NCBI RefSeq assembly: GCF_002234405.1
Contig: NZ_NMQT01000011.1
Coordinates: 1-64,000, forward strand
Reading direction: 5' to 3'
Length of the DNA: 64,000 bases
From: Amycolatopsis thailandensis
GTDB taxonomy: Bacteria; Actinomycetota; Actinomycetes; Mycobacteriales; Pseudonocardiaceae
The position numbers and the translations under genes are program-made. The notes under the pieces were generated by a model. That model was not told the origin of the DNA. It did no database searches and saw nothing but the letters and a program-made list of their open reading frames with translations. Position 1 is the stretch's first letter. The number at the start of each line of letters is the position of its first letter. Of the stretch, positions 8,288 to 15,705 are shown one piece after another.

Positions 8288-8626
8288 ATGAGTTTTCAGG
8301 TCGTACCCGCGGAAATCGGCAAGCACGCGGCCAATGTCGACGGGATAGCCGAGCGCTTGGACACGGTGCTGGCGGCGGCGAACACCGCGGCCATGTCGGA
8401 CGAGGCCTACGGTCTGATCTGCGCGTTCGTGCCGCCGTTCATCAATCCGGCGGAGGAGAAGACGATCGACTCGATCAAGGCCGCGAGCGACGGCGTCCGG
8501 GCGACCGCCGCCAACCTGCGCACGGCCGAGCAGTCCTATGCCGGGCAGGACGCCGCCGGCGTCGAGATGTTCAAGCAGTACGAGGCCGCGATCCCGATGA
8601 CGCCGATGAAGAAGGCCCAGGCATGA
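8288..8626 (+). CDS. EspC-like type VII secretion target / WXG100-like partner
   Basis: A 112-residue helical protein (MSFQVVPAEIGKHAANVDGIAERL...) of the type recognised as ESX-1 secretion-associated (EspC-like) proteins: two long amphipathic helices and an Ala-rich, conserved opening. GGGAGG stands a few bases before ATG 8288. It overlaps the next gene by 4 bases (ATGA). Such small proteins usually pair with, and are exported alongside, the large effector encoded immediately downstream. No ESX machinery genes lie in the window, so export would rely on a distant locus. Confidence 0.8.
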   Translation: MSFQVVPAEIGKHAANVDGIAERLDTVLAAANTAAMSDEAYGLICAFVPPFINPAEEKTIDSIKAASDGVRATAANLRTAEQSYAGQDAAGVEMFKQYEAAIPMTPMKKAQA

Positions 8627-10044
8627 CCAACCCTCTCGTCGCCACGCCGAAGGATTCCACCACCGCGGTGTCCGGCGTCCCCTTGCTCGAATCCGCTACC
8701 GAGCTCAAAGCGTCCATCGAGAGCGGTGACTGGGCGTCCGTCGCGGTCGGCGCCTTCGGGACCGCCATGGACGCGGTGTCCGCCGCCATGGACCCGTTCG
8801 GCACCATCCTCGCCGCCGGGGTCGGCTGGCTGATGGAGCACGTCGGCCCCCTCAAGGAGGCGCTCGACGCGCTCGCCGGGGACCCGGACGAGATCACGGC
8901 GCACGCGGAGACCTGGCAGAACGTCGCCGACGAACTCGCCTCGATCGGCACCGACCTGGACGCGATGGTCGTCGCCGAGACCGCGAACTGGACAGGCACG
9001 GCCGGAGACGCCTACCGAACCCGGGGAGCGGATGTCGCGGCCCTGATCGGCGCCTGCCAGCAGGCCGCCGGTGGCGCGTCCTCCGGTACCCGGATCGGCG
9101 GTGAGGTGGTCACCGCGGTCCGCACCCTGGTTCGCGACACCATCGCCGAACTGATCGCCAGGCTGATCAGCTGGGCGCTCCAGGTGCTGGCGACGCTCGG
9201 TCTCGGCATGACCTGGGTGCTGCCCCAGGTCACCGCCGCCATCGCGAAGACCGCGACCAAGATCGCCTCCGTCGTCACGAAGCTGGTCAAGGCGATGAGC
9301 GCGCTCGCGCCGCTGATGAAGAAGGCGAAGAACATCTTCGCCCAAGCGGAGAAGGCGCTTCGCAAGATCGACGCTGGCAAGACCGGTCCCGCGGGGAAGC
9401 CCCGTGGCCCGAAGCCGGGTGGCGGGGAGTACAGCGGAACCCGTGGCGGGGGAGGCGGCGGCAAGGGGAAGAAGCCCCAGCCGCAGCCGGACAAGCCGCC
9501 GGAGCTTTCGCCCCAGCTCGGGAAGTTCGACGATCTCACCCAGGCGCAGAAGGACGCCGCGCAGAAGATGAAGCGGTGGATCCTCGACCACAAGGACAGC
9601 GGCCAGTTCGGTGCCTGGCACGACAAGGTGGACGACAACAAGCTCAACTCGCTTGGCTTGGGGAACAAGCCCACTCCCGGCGCGGGCTCGACGTGGGGCG
9701 GCCGGATCTACGGGAACCACGGGCAGGCCGGCGGCAAGATCGGGAACGAGGGCAGGCTCCCGCACAACGGCAAGATGAGCGACAGCAACAAACCCGCCGA
9801 TCAACCGCTGGGCCCGGACGGGAAGCCGACGAAGCCGTACGACGGCAAGTACTACGAGTTCGACGTCCACCCGACACCGCGCTACGACAACAAACCCATC
9901 CGGGACGCCGACGAGTACACGGACTTCAACGGGAAGCCGTTGCCGGACAACCAGCGGCCGAAGCCGGATCGCATCGTCAAGGACGACAACGACAAGTTCT
10001 ATTACGCGCCGGGGCACTACGACAAGTTCTACGAAGTGCCCTGA
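8623..10044 (+). CDS. type VII secretion polymorphic toxin with C-terminal guanyl-specific RNase (N1/T1/Sa-type) domain
   Basis: A 473-residue effector. Residues 85-180 form a WXG100-like helical region with the motif WTGTAG at 123-128. Residues 180-250 are hydrophobic/amphipathic helices. A Gly/Pro/Lys-rich linker (250-300) leads to a toxin domain at about 305-473. The end matches guanyl-specific ribonucleases such as RNase Sa: catalytic Glu412 in KYYEFDV, Arg450 in PDRIV and His465 in APGHYDKF, in the right order and spacing, so it should cleave RNA 3' of guanosine. It is translationally coupled to the EspC-like partner. No immunity (barstar-like) gene follows; the next 450 bases contain only repeats. 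The toxin assignment rests on motif recognition. Confidence 0.82.
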   Translation: MTNPLVATPKDSTTAVSGVPLLESATELKASIESGDWASVAVGAFGTAMDAVSAAMDPFGTILAAGVGWLMEHVGPLKEALDALAGDPDEITAHAETWQNVADELASIGTDLDAMVVAETANWTGTAGDAYRTRGADVAALIGACQQAAGGASSGTRIGGEVVTAVRTLVRDTIAELIARLISWALQVLATLGLGMTWVLPQVTAAIAKTATKIASVVTKLVKAMSALAPLMKKAKNIFAQAEKALRKIDAGKTGPAGKPRGPKPGGGEYSGTRGGGGGGKGKKPQPQPDKPPELSPQLGKFDDLTQAQKDAAQKMKRWILDHKDSGQFGAWHDKVDDNKLNSLGLGNKPTPGAGSTWGGRIYGNHGQAGGKIGNEGRLPHNGKMSDSNKPADQPLGPDGKPTKPYDGKYYEFDVHPTPRYDNKPIRDADEYTDFNGKPLPDNQRPKPDRIVKDDNDKFYYAPGHYDKFYEVP

Positions 10045-10207
10045 CCCGGTTCCGGTGAGTGTCACGGGCGTCGCGCTCGCGACGTCGGGTGCCGCTGGAG
10101 CGCTTCGGGTCGAGGTAGTCGTGAGTGGCGATTCGGGTTCTCTTGAGGGGTAAGGCAAAGGTGTCGGGTCGTTGTGGCTGGCGAGAGCGTGAGATGTCAC
10201 TCAGGGT

Positions 10208-10262
10208 GAGGGGTGTGTGGAAACAGGGACGTTGAATGTCCCTATTTCCACACACCCCCTCA
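10208..10262. repeat. GGGACGTT-family hairpin
   Basis: Long near-perfect dyad (about 23 bp per arm) with the same core as the 126-380 and 51.2-51.8 kb hairpins but entirely different outer arms, so pairing rather than sequence is conserved. Confidence 0.8.
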
Positions 10263-10304
10263 AGCCTCTCGGGCCACCTGGCTGTGACCGGTCCGGTCAT
10301 CCGG

Positions 10305-10351
10305 GACTGTGTGGATTTCTGAGCGTCCAACGCACCAAAATCCACACAGTC
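10305..10351. repeat. 14-bp stem hairpin with diverged core
   Basis: GACTGTGTGGATTT pairs exactly with AAATCCACACAGTC; the interior GAGCGTCCAACGCACC looks like a decayed version of the GGGACGTT core. Confidence 0.75.
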
Positions 10352-10492
10352 GGCGCCCGAGTTCCGGTGTCGCGCAGAGTGGGCCCGGGTCACGAAAGCG
10401 ATCACAGGCGGGTAGCCGCACCGCCGTCATTGCCCGCCGCCTTGTCCCGGGCCAGAATCGTCGCGACGCACCAGCGGACCAGGAGGCGACGG

Positions 10493-10546
10493 ATGAGCGA
10501 CACCAAGCGGACGGCGGACAGCGCGAGCGAGGTCCGCCCGTGCTGA
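10493..10546 (+). CDS. 17-codon leader frame overlapping the MBL gene start
   Basis: ATG at 10493 follows the best ribosome binding site of the area (AGGAGG, 10481-10486) and runs 17 codons to a TGA that overlaps the GTG start of the MBL gene. Two readings are possible: a real leader peptide that couples translation, or the true N-terminus of the MBL protein separated by a one-base frameshift (…SEVRP joined to VLTRVAEG). The second would explain why the MBL gene itself lacks a ribosome binding site. Confidence 0.35.
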   Translation: MSDTKRTADSASEVRPC

Positions 10547-11346
10547 CGCGGGTCGCGGAGGGCGTGCTCGTCCACGAGAGCGAGTTCGTGCAGAGCAACG
10601 CCGTCGTCGTGCAGGGCGGGACCGGTGTGCTCCTCGTCGATCCCGGCGTGCAGGACCACGAAATGGGCTGTCTCGCGAACGACCTGGCGCAGTCGGGCCA
10701 GACCGTGGTGGCGGGCTTCTCGACGCATCCGGACTGGGATCATCTGCTCTGGCACGCCGAGTTCGGCGCGCCTCCCCGGCACGGCACGGCCCGCTGCGCG
10801 GACGCCGTCGGGAAACTGCTGTCCGACCCGGACGCGAAGGCCCGCATCATCGAACACCTCGAGCCGACGGGTATCGCCGAAAAGGTCCCGATGGACCTGT
10901 TCGGTCTCATCACCGCCCTGCCCGTCGGGACGGCGCGGATCCCGTGGGACGGCCCACGGGTCCGGATCATCGAGCATCGAGCGCACGCACCGGGCCACGC
11001 CGCGCTGGTCGTCGAGGAGCGCGGCGTGCTCGTCGCCGGCGACATGCTCTCCGATGTGCTGGTCCCGATGCTCGACGCCGACGCCGACGACCCGATCGAG
11101 GACTACCTCGCCGCGCTACGACTGCTGGAGGACTCCGCGGGCGACGTCGATGTCGTCGTCCCCGGCCACGGGTCGGTCGGCGGAGCCGGACAGGTACGCG
11201 AACGAATCGACCGCGACCGGGCGTACGTGCTCGCCCTGCGCGAAGGCCGGGTCCCCGAAGACCCGCGGGTCGGCCCGTCGGCCAAACCCGGCTGGGAGTG
11301 GGTGAGCGACGTCCACGAGGGGCAGGCCCGGCGTCTCTTGTCCTGA
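10540..11346 (+). CDS. MBL-fold (metallo-beta-lactamase superfamily) hydrolase
   Basis: A 268-residue enzyme. The opening EFVQSNAVVVQGGTGVLLVDPG is typical of the fold. Motif II is degenerate, STHPDWDH, where HxHxDH would be usual, but keeps the DxDH-like Asp-His pair. Later ligands are in HAPGHAAL, GDML and VPGHG. Such proteins hydrolyse esters, lactones or thioesters with one or two zinc ions. The substitution of the first motif-II His by Thr/His-Pro spacing makes the metal site unusual. The start is uncertain, as the strong ribosome binding site precedes the overlapping leader frame. Confidence 0.8.
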   Translation: MLTRVAEGVLVHESEFVQSNAVVVQGGTGVLLVDPGVQDHEMGCLANDLAQSGQTVVAGFSTHPDWDHLLWHAEFGAPPRHGTARCADAVGKLLSDPDAKARIIEHLEPTGIAEKVPMDLFGLITALPVGTARIPWDGPRVRIIEHRAHAPGHAALVVEERGVLVAGDMLSDVLVPMLDADADDPIEDYLAALRLLEDSAGDVDVVVPGHGSVGGAGQVRERIDRDRAYVLALREGRVPEDPRVGPSAKPGWEWVSDVHEGQARRLLS

Positions 11347-11358
11347 GTGACCCGGTGG

Positions 11359-12594
11359 TCAGGAGTCAACGTCGGAGACGATGCCCAGCGCCGCGCGATG
11401 GCGCCAAGCCAGGGTCAAACACGCCTTGGCCGCGCCACGCGTGTTTTCGCTGTCGACATAGCGGCTGATGTTGGAGAACTCGAACGGAATGCCGTTGCCA
11501 CGAGGTCCGGCGATGATCGTGCCTTCCTTCCCCGCGGTCACCATGTCGGCGAAGATCCGGTCGAACACGGCCCCGTCGATGAGGCAGACGAGAAGCAACT
11601 CCGGCTTCCAGGTCAGCACGTCGAGGCCGACACCGAGCACGTAGAGACGCAGGCCACCGGATTCGCGGGCCTCGTTGAGACTGCCGAAGGGCCAGTCGTG
11701 GTCGTAGTCCAACGGCCGTCCGCCGCGGCCGTAAGCTTCTTCCAAGTCGAGGAATTCTTCCGCGTACTCCCGCATGACCGTGCGCCAGAGGTCGAAGTCC
11801 GCGCGTATGGCTTCCAGGCCGATGTCGGACGGCGTGAACTCGCCCGCGGGGACGGCGTGCACGACACCCGCGCCGACGGCCAACTGGTCCGCGTCGCGCT
11901 TGTGCATGTAGAAGCCCGCTGATCCGGCGGCGGTACGGATCGTCAGAGTGACCGTGCCCAGGCCGGTCGAACGCCGAGTCAGGTCGAAAGGATCCTTCAA
12001 CCAGCGCCGGTACCGGCCGTCGGCGGGGGTGCGGCCCGCGAGATCTCTCGACGCGGCCTCGTAGGCCAGGATCTCGGTGGTGTCGAGGTGTTCGAAATAT
12101 CGACCGTGGGTGAACCGCAACCGGATACCGTTCGCCTCGCCCGCGATGGCGGTGGGCCGGTACAGGTCACCGTCATAGAGCTGCGAACGGCCCGCCAGCT
12201 GAACCAAGGCACTGCTGTACGCGGGATAGCGCTCGGCGCCCGTTCGCCACGGCAGCAAGCGGCGTGCCCGCGCCTTCGCTTCGCCGAAGCGATCGCCTGG
12301 AGGTGAGCCGTCCTCCCACTCCAGCCGGACGTCTTCCACGGAAGCCGGAGCGGAAAGGATCCACCCGGCCTTGGTGAGCATCGGGACGTCCGCGTGAGAG
12401 GTCCACTCCGGTCGCGCGGCCGACGAGGTGAGATTGTGGAGGCGAGCCTGTTTTCCGTGAACGTGCTCCGCTACGCGAAGGAAGCGCTCCGAGGATCGTT
12501 CGCTCCTGTGCCGTCTCCAGTTCGCCCAGGTCGCGGGAAGCCCGATGAGGGCGACAGTCACGCTTATCAGGCTCACTACAGTGGGGAGATTCAT
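11359..12594 (-). CDS. membrane-anchored protein of unknown function with REYAEE (Nudix-like) motif
   Basis: A 411-residue protein. The start at ATG 12594 puts a single transmembrane helix at about residues 5-22 (VVSLISVTVALIGLPATW), followed by a basic stretch, so the bulk would be cytoplasmic. The C-terminal ~200 residues (FYMHKRD... FDLWRTVMREYAEEFLDLEEA... WPFGSLNEARESGGLRLYVLGVGLD) resemble a domain found behind HTH domains in many actinomycete regulators. Its REYAEE recalls a Nudix box but lacks the following Gly. No enzymatic role can be assigned. It ends 12 bases from the MBL stop, convergent. Confidence 0.65.
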   Translation of the reverse strand: MNLPTVVSLISVTVALIGLPATWANWRRHRSERSSERFLRVAEHVHGKQARLHNLTSSAARPEWTSHADVPMLTKAGWILSAPASVEDVRLEWEDGSPPGDRFGEAKARARRLLPWRTGAERYPAYSSALVQLAGRSQLYDGDLYRPTAIAGEANGIRLRFTHGRYFEHLDTTEILAYEAASRDLAGRTPADGRYRRWLKDPFDLTRRSTGLGTVTLTIRTAAGSAGFYMHKRDADQLAVGAGVVHAVPAGEFTPSDIGLEAIRADFDLWRTVMREYAEEFLDLEEAYGRGGRPLDYDHDWPFGSLNEARESGGLRLYVLGVGLDVLTWKPELLLVCLIDGAVFDRIFADMVTAGKEGTIIAGPRGNGIPFEFSNISRYVDSENTRGAAKACLTLAWRHRAALGIVSDVDS

Positions 12595-12706
12595 GTCTTC
12601 GTCACCCCCGACACGGGCTTGGCCGACGGGTCGGTCACCCGGTCGGTGGTCGTCCGTAGTCGGGACGGGAGGGGACGACGTTACGGGCAAGCCACCAGTT
12701 CGGCGG

Positions 12707-13147
12707 TCAGCGGCGGCCGGCGGCCAGGATGACGAGGAACTGGCCGCCACCCGGTTCGACGTTCGCGGTCACCGGTACTCCCGGTACCAGCCGGGAAAAT
12801 CGGTCCACCAGCCAATCCGCCGCCTCCTGCGCGTCCTGCCTGGTCGGGCAACGGGCCACCATCTCGCGGCCGCCCTTGCGCTCCAGCCGCCCGGCGACGG
12901 TGATCAGCGGTGCGGGTTCGACCACGTGCAGGCGATCGGGCCAGGCGATCACCACCTTCACCGCGCCCTTGCGGGTGTTGCACCCGCGGTGCGCCAGCCG
13001 TTCGGCGATCTTGGCCTTCCGGTCGGCGGTCCGGCTGTCGACACTGGGCCCTCGCGGGTCGTTCACCGACATGTCCGGGTCGACCGGTTCGTCGCACACC
13101 CAGCATCGCCAGCCGTCGCGTTCGGCCACATCATCAAGAAGACTCAC
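12707..13147 (-). CDS. small HNH-like zinc-ribbon protein
   Basis: A 146-residue protein. The N-terminal part has the HNH-nuclease-like pattern DGWRCWVCDEPV followed by HRGCNTRKG, i.e. CxxC plus a downstream Cys with the CNxxKG tail of McrA-like HNH proteins, but the central His-rich strand is weak. The C-terminal half (MVARCPTRQDAQEAADWLVDRF...) looks like an unrelated small alpha/beta domain. GTG start. It may be a degenerate HNH endonuclease; activity is doubtful. Confidence 0.55.
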   Translation of the reverse strand: MSLLDDVAERDGWRCWVCDEPVDPDMSVNDPRGPSVDSRTADRKAKIAERLAHRGCNTRKGAVKVVIAWPDRLHVVEPAPLITVAGRLERKGGREMVARCPTRQDAQEAADWLVDRFSRLVPGVPVTANVEPGGGQFLVILAAGRR

Positions 13148-13474
13148 CCGAGCAAACTAGCCCGACCGGCCGCGGCCAGGTGCACCGCGTCGGCGTCCGG
13201 CGCCGGAGCAGTTCGAGGAAAAGGCAAGAAATATTGGCCCCTTTGCCGTTCGAAATACCTTGCGTTAATCTTGAATCCTGAGCTCGGGTTTCGAAGATCG
13301 GCGCAGGTCGGGTGTCTTATTTCTGCTCGTGCGAACTGTTGATCGCCTTTGTTTCGCGAGTCGGAATTGTTCCGCACATTCTGAGAATTGGTAACGGAAC
13401 GCCGAATCTTCTCGACGTTGTCGATGGATTCCCGGGATCGCTACGAAGCCTGACAAAGTCATGGAGGTAAGCAG
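13148..13474. other. AT-enriched intergenic region upstream of the methyltransferase
   Basis: 327 bases with a clearly lower GC content than the surroundings from about 13220 to 13420 (runs such as AAATATTGG, TTTCGAAATACC). No open frame or strong dyad is supported. The composition suggests a promoter region, or the edge of an acquired segment carrying the methyltransferase gene. Confidence 0.5.
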
Positions 13475-14356
13475 GTGTTCGGTCGAGCCAACCGTTCCGC
13501 TCGCGGACGACACGTCCGGCTTCACTATCAGGATGCCCGTTTCGCCGCCGATTACGCGCGGGCTTACCGTTCCGGTCCGAGTGAGCGCTATTTCGCGTCG
13601 CGGCTGTACGCCATCGCGGAGACTTTGCGGTCGTTCCCGTCCGGTGAGCTGCTCGATGTGGGGTGTGGTCCGGGCATGATGGTCCATCATCTGCTCGGCG
13701 CCGACGGCGGCGAATTCCGGATCACCGCCTGCGACCAGTCCGCCGCGATGATCGACCTCGCCGCGCGCGGACTGCGCGACGACGACAAGGTCCGGCTGCA
13801 TGTCGCCGACATCGACGAACTGCCGTTTCCCTGTGACAGCTTCGACATCGTGCTGGCGATGGGCGTGCTGGAGTACGTCGACGTCGACCGCGCCCTGGGG
13901 GAGATCGCGCGCGTGACGAAGCCCGGCGGGTTCGTCGTGATCACCATGCTCAACCCGCTCAGCCCCTACCGTCTGTTCGAGTGGGGCGTGTTCTGGCCGG
14001 CGCGGCGCCTGCTCGGCCGGATCGAAGGGCTTTCCGGTGTCCCGGAGGAACGCAGGCATCGCGCGGACAAGAGCGGTATCCACGCCTTGCCTGCTTTCCG
14101 GCTGGTCGGCCGGATGCGGGAATCGGGTCTGCGGCCGCATGACGTCGTGTTCTACGACATCACGGCGTTCGTCCCGCCGTTCGATCGCCTGATCCGGCCG
14201 TGGTCGTATCGATGGCGGTATGCCCCCGAACGGACGGTGAGCCGAAGGGCCCGCCGCTGGCTCGGTACCGGATATCTCGTCGTCGCGCAATTCCCCACGG
14301 GAGCGCGAGTCCCCGAGCCCGCCCAGCGTCCCGCAGTGTCCGTCGAAGCCGACTGA
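13475..14356 (+). CDS. class I SAM-dependent methyltransferase (Methyltransf_11 type)
   Basis: A 293-residue methyltransferase. Motif I is LLDVGCGPGMMVHHL (about 59-73), the acidic strand-2 end is CDQSAAMIDLA, and later come VADIDELPFPCDSFDIVLAMGVLEYVD and the post-motif KPGGFVVITM. The C-terminal ~90 residues (RLFEWGVFWPARRLLGRIEG...) are an amphipathic extension seen in small-molecule and lipid methyltransferases. GTG 13475 is supported by GGAGG at 13462-13466. No biosynthetic neighbours indicate the substrate. Confidence 0.88.
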   Translation: MFGRANRSARGRHVRLHYQDARFAADYARAYRSGPSERYFASRLYAIAETLRSFPSGELLDVGCGPGMMVHHLLGADGGEFRITACDQSAAMIDLAARGLRDDDKVRLHVADIDELPFPCDSFDIVLAMGVLEYVDVDRALGEIARVTKPGGFVVITMLNPLSPYRLFEWGVFWPARRLLGRIEGLSGVPEERRHRADKSGIHALPAFRLVGRMRESGLRPHDVVFYDITAFVPPFDRLIRPWSYRWRYAPERTVSRRARRWLGTGYLVVAQFPTGARVPEPAQRPAVSVEAD

Positions 14357-14429
14357 GGCGGTCGGGTGAACGCACGGATGTCACAGTCGGCGAACCGAGA
14401 TCGACTGCGGCGGCGAGTCCCGCCGGGAC

Positions 14430-14482
14430 GTTGTGAAAGCCACTTTCGCAACCTTCAACGTTGCGAAAGTGGCTTTCACAAC
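14430..14482. terminator. perfect 23-bp stem, likely bidirectional terminator / repeat
   Basis: Arms 14430-14452 and 14460-14482 are exact complements around CTTCAAC. A second member at 51907-51963 has the same GAAAGCCAC arm and a CTTCACC loop. Its position between convergent genes suits a terminator; its recurrence suits a dispersed repeat family. Confidence 0.75.
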
Positions 14483-14516
14483 GCTGCCTCCGCCCCGCTG
14501 GTCTGGCGGTCGCCCG

Positions 14517-14638
14517 TGATCAGACGGACGACACACGTGACTGGATGGACGGCACGTGTGATTGGAGGGACGCCTCGTGGTGAAGCCGGCCGTGTGGATG
14601 TGTCGTCCAGCCGATCACGTGTGTCGTCCGTCTGATCA
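14517..14638. repeat. 24-bp perfect inverted repeat with internal degenerate repeats
   Basis: TGATCAGACGGACGACACAC plus four more bases (14517-14540) is exactly complemented at 14615-14638. The 74-nt interior carries two further degenerate copies of the GGACG...ACGTG unit, so the structure looks like a nested repeat array rather than a simple terminator. Confidence 0.8.
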
Positions 14639-14717
14639 CACGTCTCGTCCAAGCAGCCACGCGAAGCACCCGGCTGGACCAGCGGATCGCCACATACGCC
14701 GCGCACGACCGCTTGCT

Positions 14718-15578
14718 TCAGGAAAGTCCGCCCGCAGCTGTAGCGGTGCGGTCGACGATGGCGGCCAGTGTCGTGGCGGCCTCTTCGGGAACCCAGTGGC
14801 TGACGCCGGTCAGGATCTCGAGCCGGTACTCGCCGTCGACGTACTCGCCCGCGAGCTCGGCGCTCCGGCGGGAGAGGGCCGTGTCGCCGTCGCTCCAGAC
14901 GTGGGTGGTCGGCACGGGAACCCGGCCACGCAGGCCCGTCGGACGTTGCAGGAACATCGCGCGGTACCAGTTCAGCCCGCCGGTCAGCGCGCCGCCGAGC
15001 ACGATCTCCTGGTGGACCCGGGCGATCTGGGTCGGGGTCATCCCGGTTTTGGCGAGCGTGCGGTCCAGGAACCGCGGCCGGGATCGCAGGGCGCGTTCGG
15101 GCAGCCAGGGAATCTGGAAGAGGGCCATGTAGTACGACCGGACGAGCTGGTCGCTGGTCAGCATCGCGCGCAGGAAAGCCCCGGCATGGGGGACCGAGAC
15201 GCTGGTCAGGGACCGGACCAGGTCCGGTCGCCGGGCCGCGGTCGCCCAGGCGACGTTGGCGCCCCAGTCGTGTCCGACCAGGTGGACCGGTCCGGTGCCG
15301 ATGGTGTCGATGAGCGAGACGGTGTCGGCCACTAGACGGCTCGACCGGTAGGCGAAACGGCCCCGTGGCCGCGCGCGAGGGGAGTAGCCGCGCTGGTCGG
15401 GCGCGATCGTGCGGTACCCCCGCTCGTTGAGCAGCGCGGCGGTCTCCGCCCACGAAGTGCTCGTCTGCGGGAATCCGTGCAGCAGGACGACGACGGTGCC
15501 GTCCAGCGGACCGGTGTCGCGCACGTCGAAGGTGAGGCCGTCGTGTTCGAAGGATCCGACTCGGCTGGGTGAGGTCAA
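14718..15578 (-). CDS. alpha/beta hydrolase, epoxide hydrolase-like
   Basis: A ~286-residue alpha/beta-hydrolase. The oxyanion motif is LLHGFPQTSTSW; the nucleophile elbow VGHDWGA has Asp rather than Ser, as in epoxide hydrolases and haloalkane dehalogenases; the late His is in GVSHWVPEE. The lid region contains the Tyr-rich stretch (RSYYMALFQIPWLPE) typical of epoxide hydrolases. I prefer TTG 15578 with GAGGAG just upstream. The frame also allows ATG 15626, but that has no ribosome binding site and abuts the 15632-15648 palindrome. It is divergent from the AurF-like operon. Confidence 0.8.
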   Translation of the reverse strand: MTSPSRVGSFEHDGLTFDVRDTGPLDGTVVVLLHGFPQTSTSWAETAALLNERGYRTIAPDQRGYSPRARPRGRFAYRSSRLVADTVSLIDTIGTGPVHLVGHDWGANVAWATAARRPDLVRSLTSVSVPHAGAFLRAMLTSDQLVRSYYMALFQIPWLPERALRSRPRFLDRTLAKTGMTPTQIARVHQEIVLGGALTGGLNWYRAMFLQRPTGLRGRVPVPTTHVWSDGDTALSRRSAELAGEYVDGEYRLEILTGVSHWVPEEAATTLAAIVDRTATAAGGLS

Positions 15579-15631
15579 GGTCGGGTCTCCTCGCTGATCG
15601 GCGGGGTGGGTGGCCTTGACGGCCATTTAGG

Positions 15632-15648
15632 TGTTACCTTGGGTAACA
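15632..15648. promoter_or_regulatory. palindromic operator candidate TGTTACC-TTG-GGTAACA
   Basis: A perfect 17-nt dyad in the 127-base gap between the divergent hydrolase and AurF-like genes, with an additional GGTAAC half-site at 15658-15663. It has the form of a TetR-type operator, but no regulator gene is adjacent. It could control both directions. Confidence 0.55.
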
Positions 15649-15705
15649 GTGAATCTCGGTAACGCTTAAACCGTACACCCAGCCGACGTTGTCAGGGAGG
15701 TCCGT

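Larger units (their letters stand above)
10045..10492. other. 450-bp gene-free stretch with three hairpins
   Basis: No supported gene. It holds GTCGCG-CT-CGCGAC at 10070-10083 (possible terminator of the toxin operon), a GTCGTGAGTG half-site near 10120, a long hairpin at 10208-10262 with core GGGACGTTGAATGTCCC, and a 14-bp stem with arms 10305-10318 and 10338-10351. The last 140 bases before the MBL gene should hold its promoter, but no convincing -10/-35 is visible. Confidence 0.6.
14357..14717. other. 360-bp convergent gap filled by two inverted-repeat systems
   Basis: Between two convergent stops. It contains a perfect 23-bp stem (14430-14482) that can end both transcripts, and a 24-bp perfect inverted repeat (14517-14540 with 14615-14638) enclosing degenerate ~21-nt repeats of GGACG...CACGTG type. 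No gene is supported. Confidence 0.7.
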
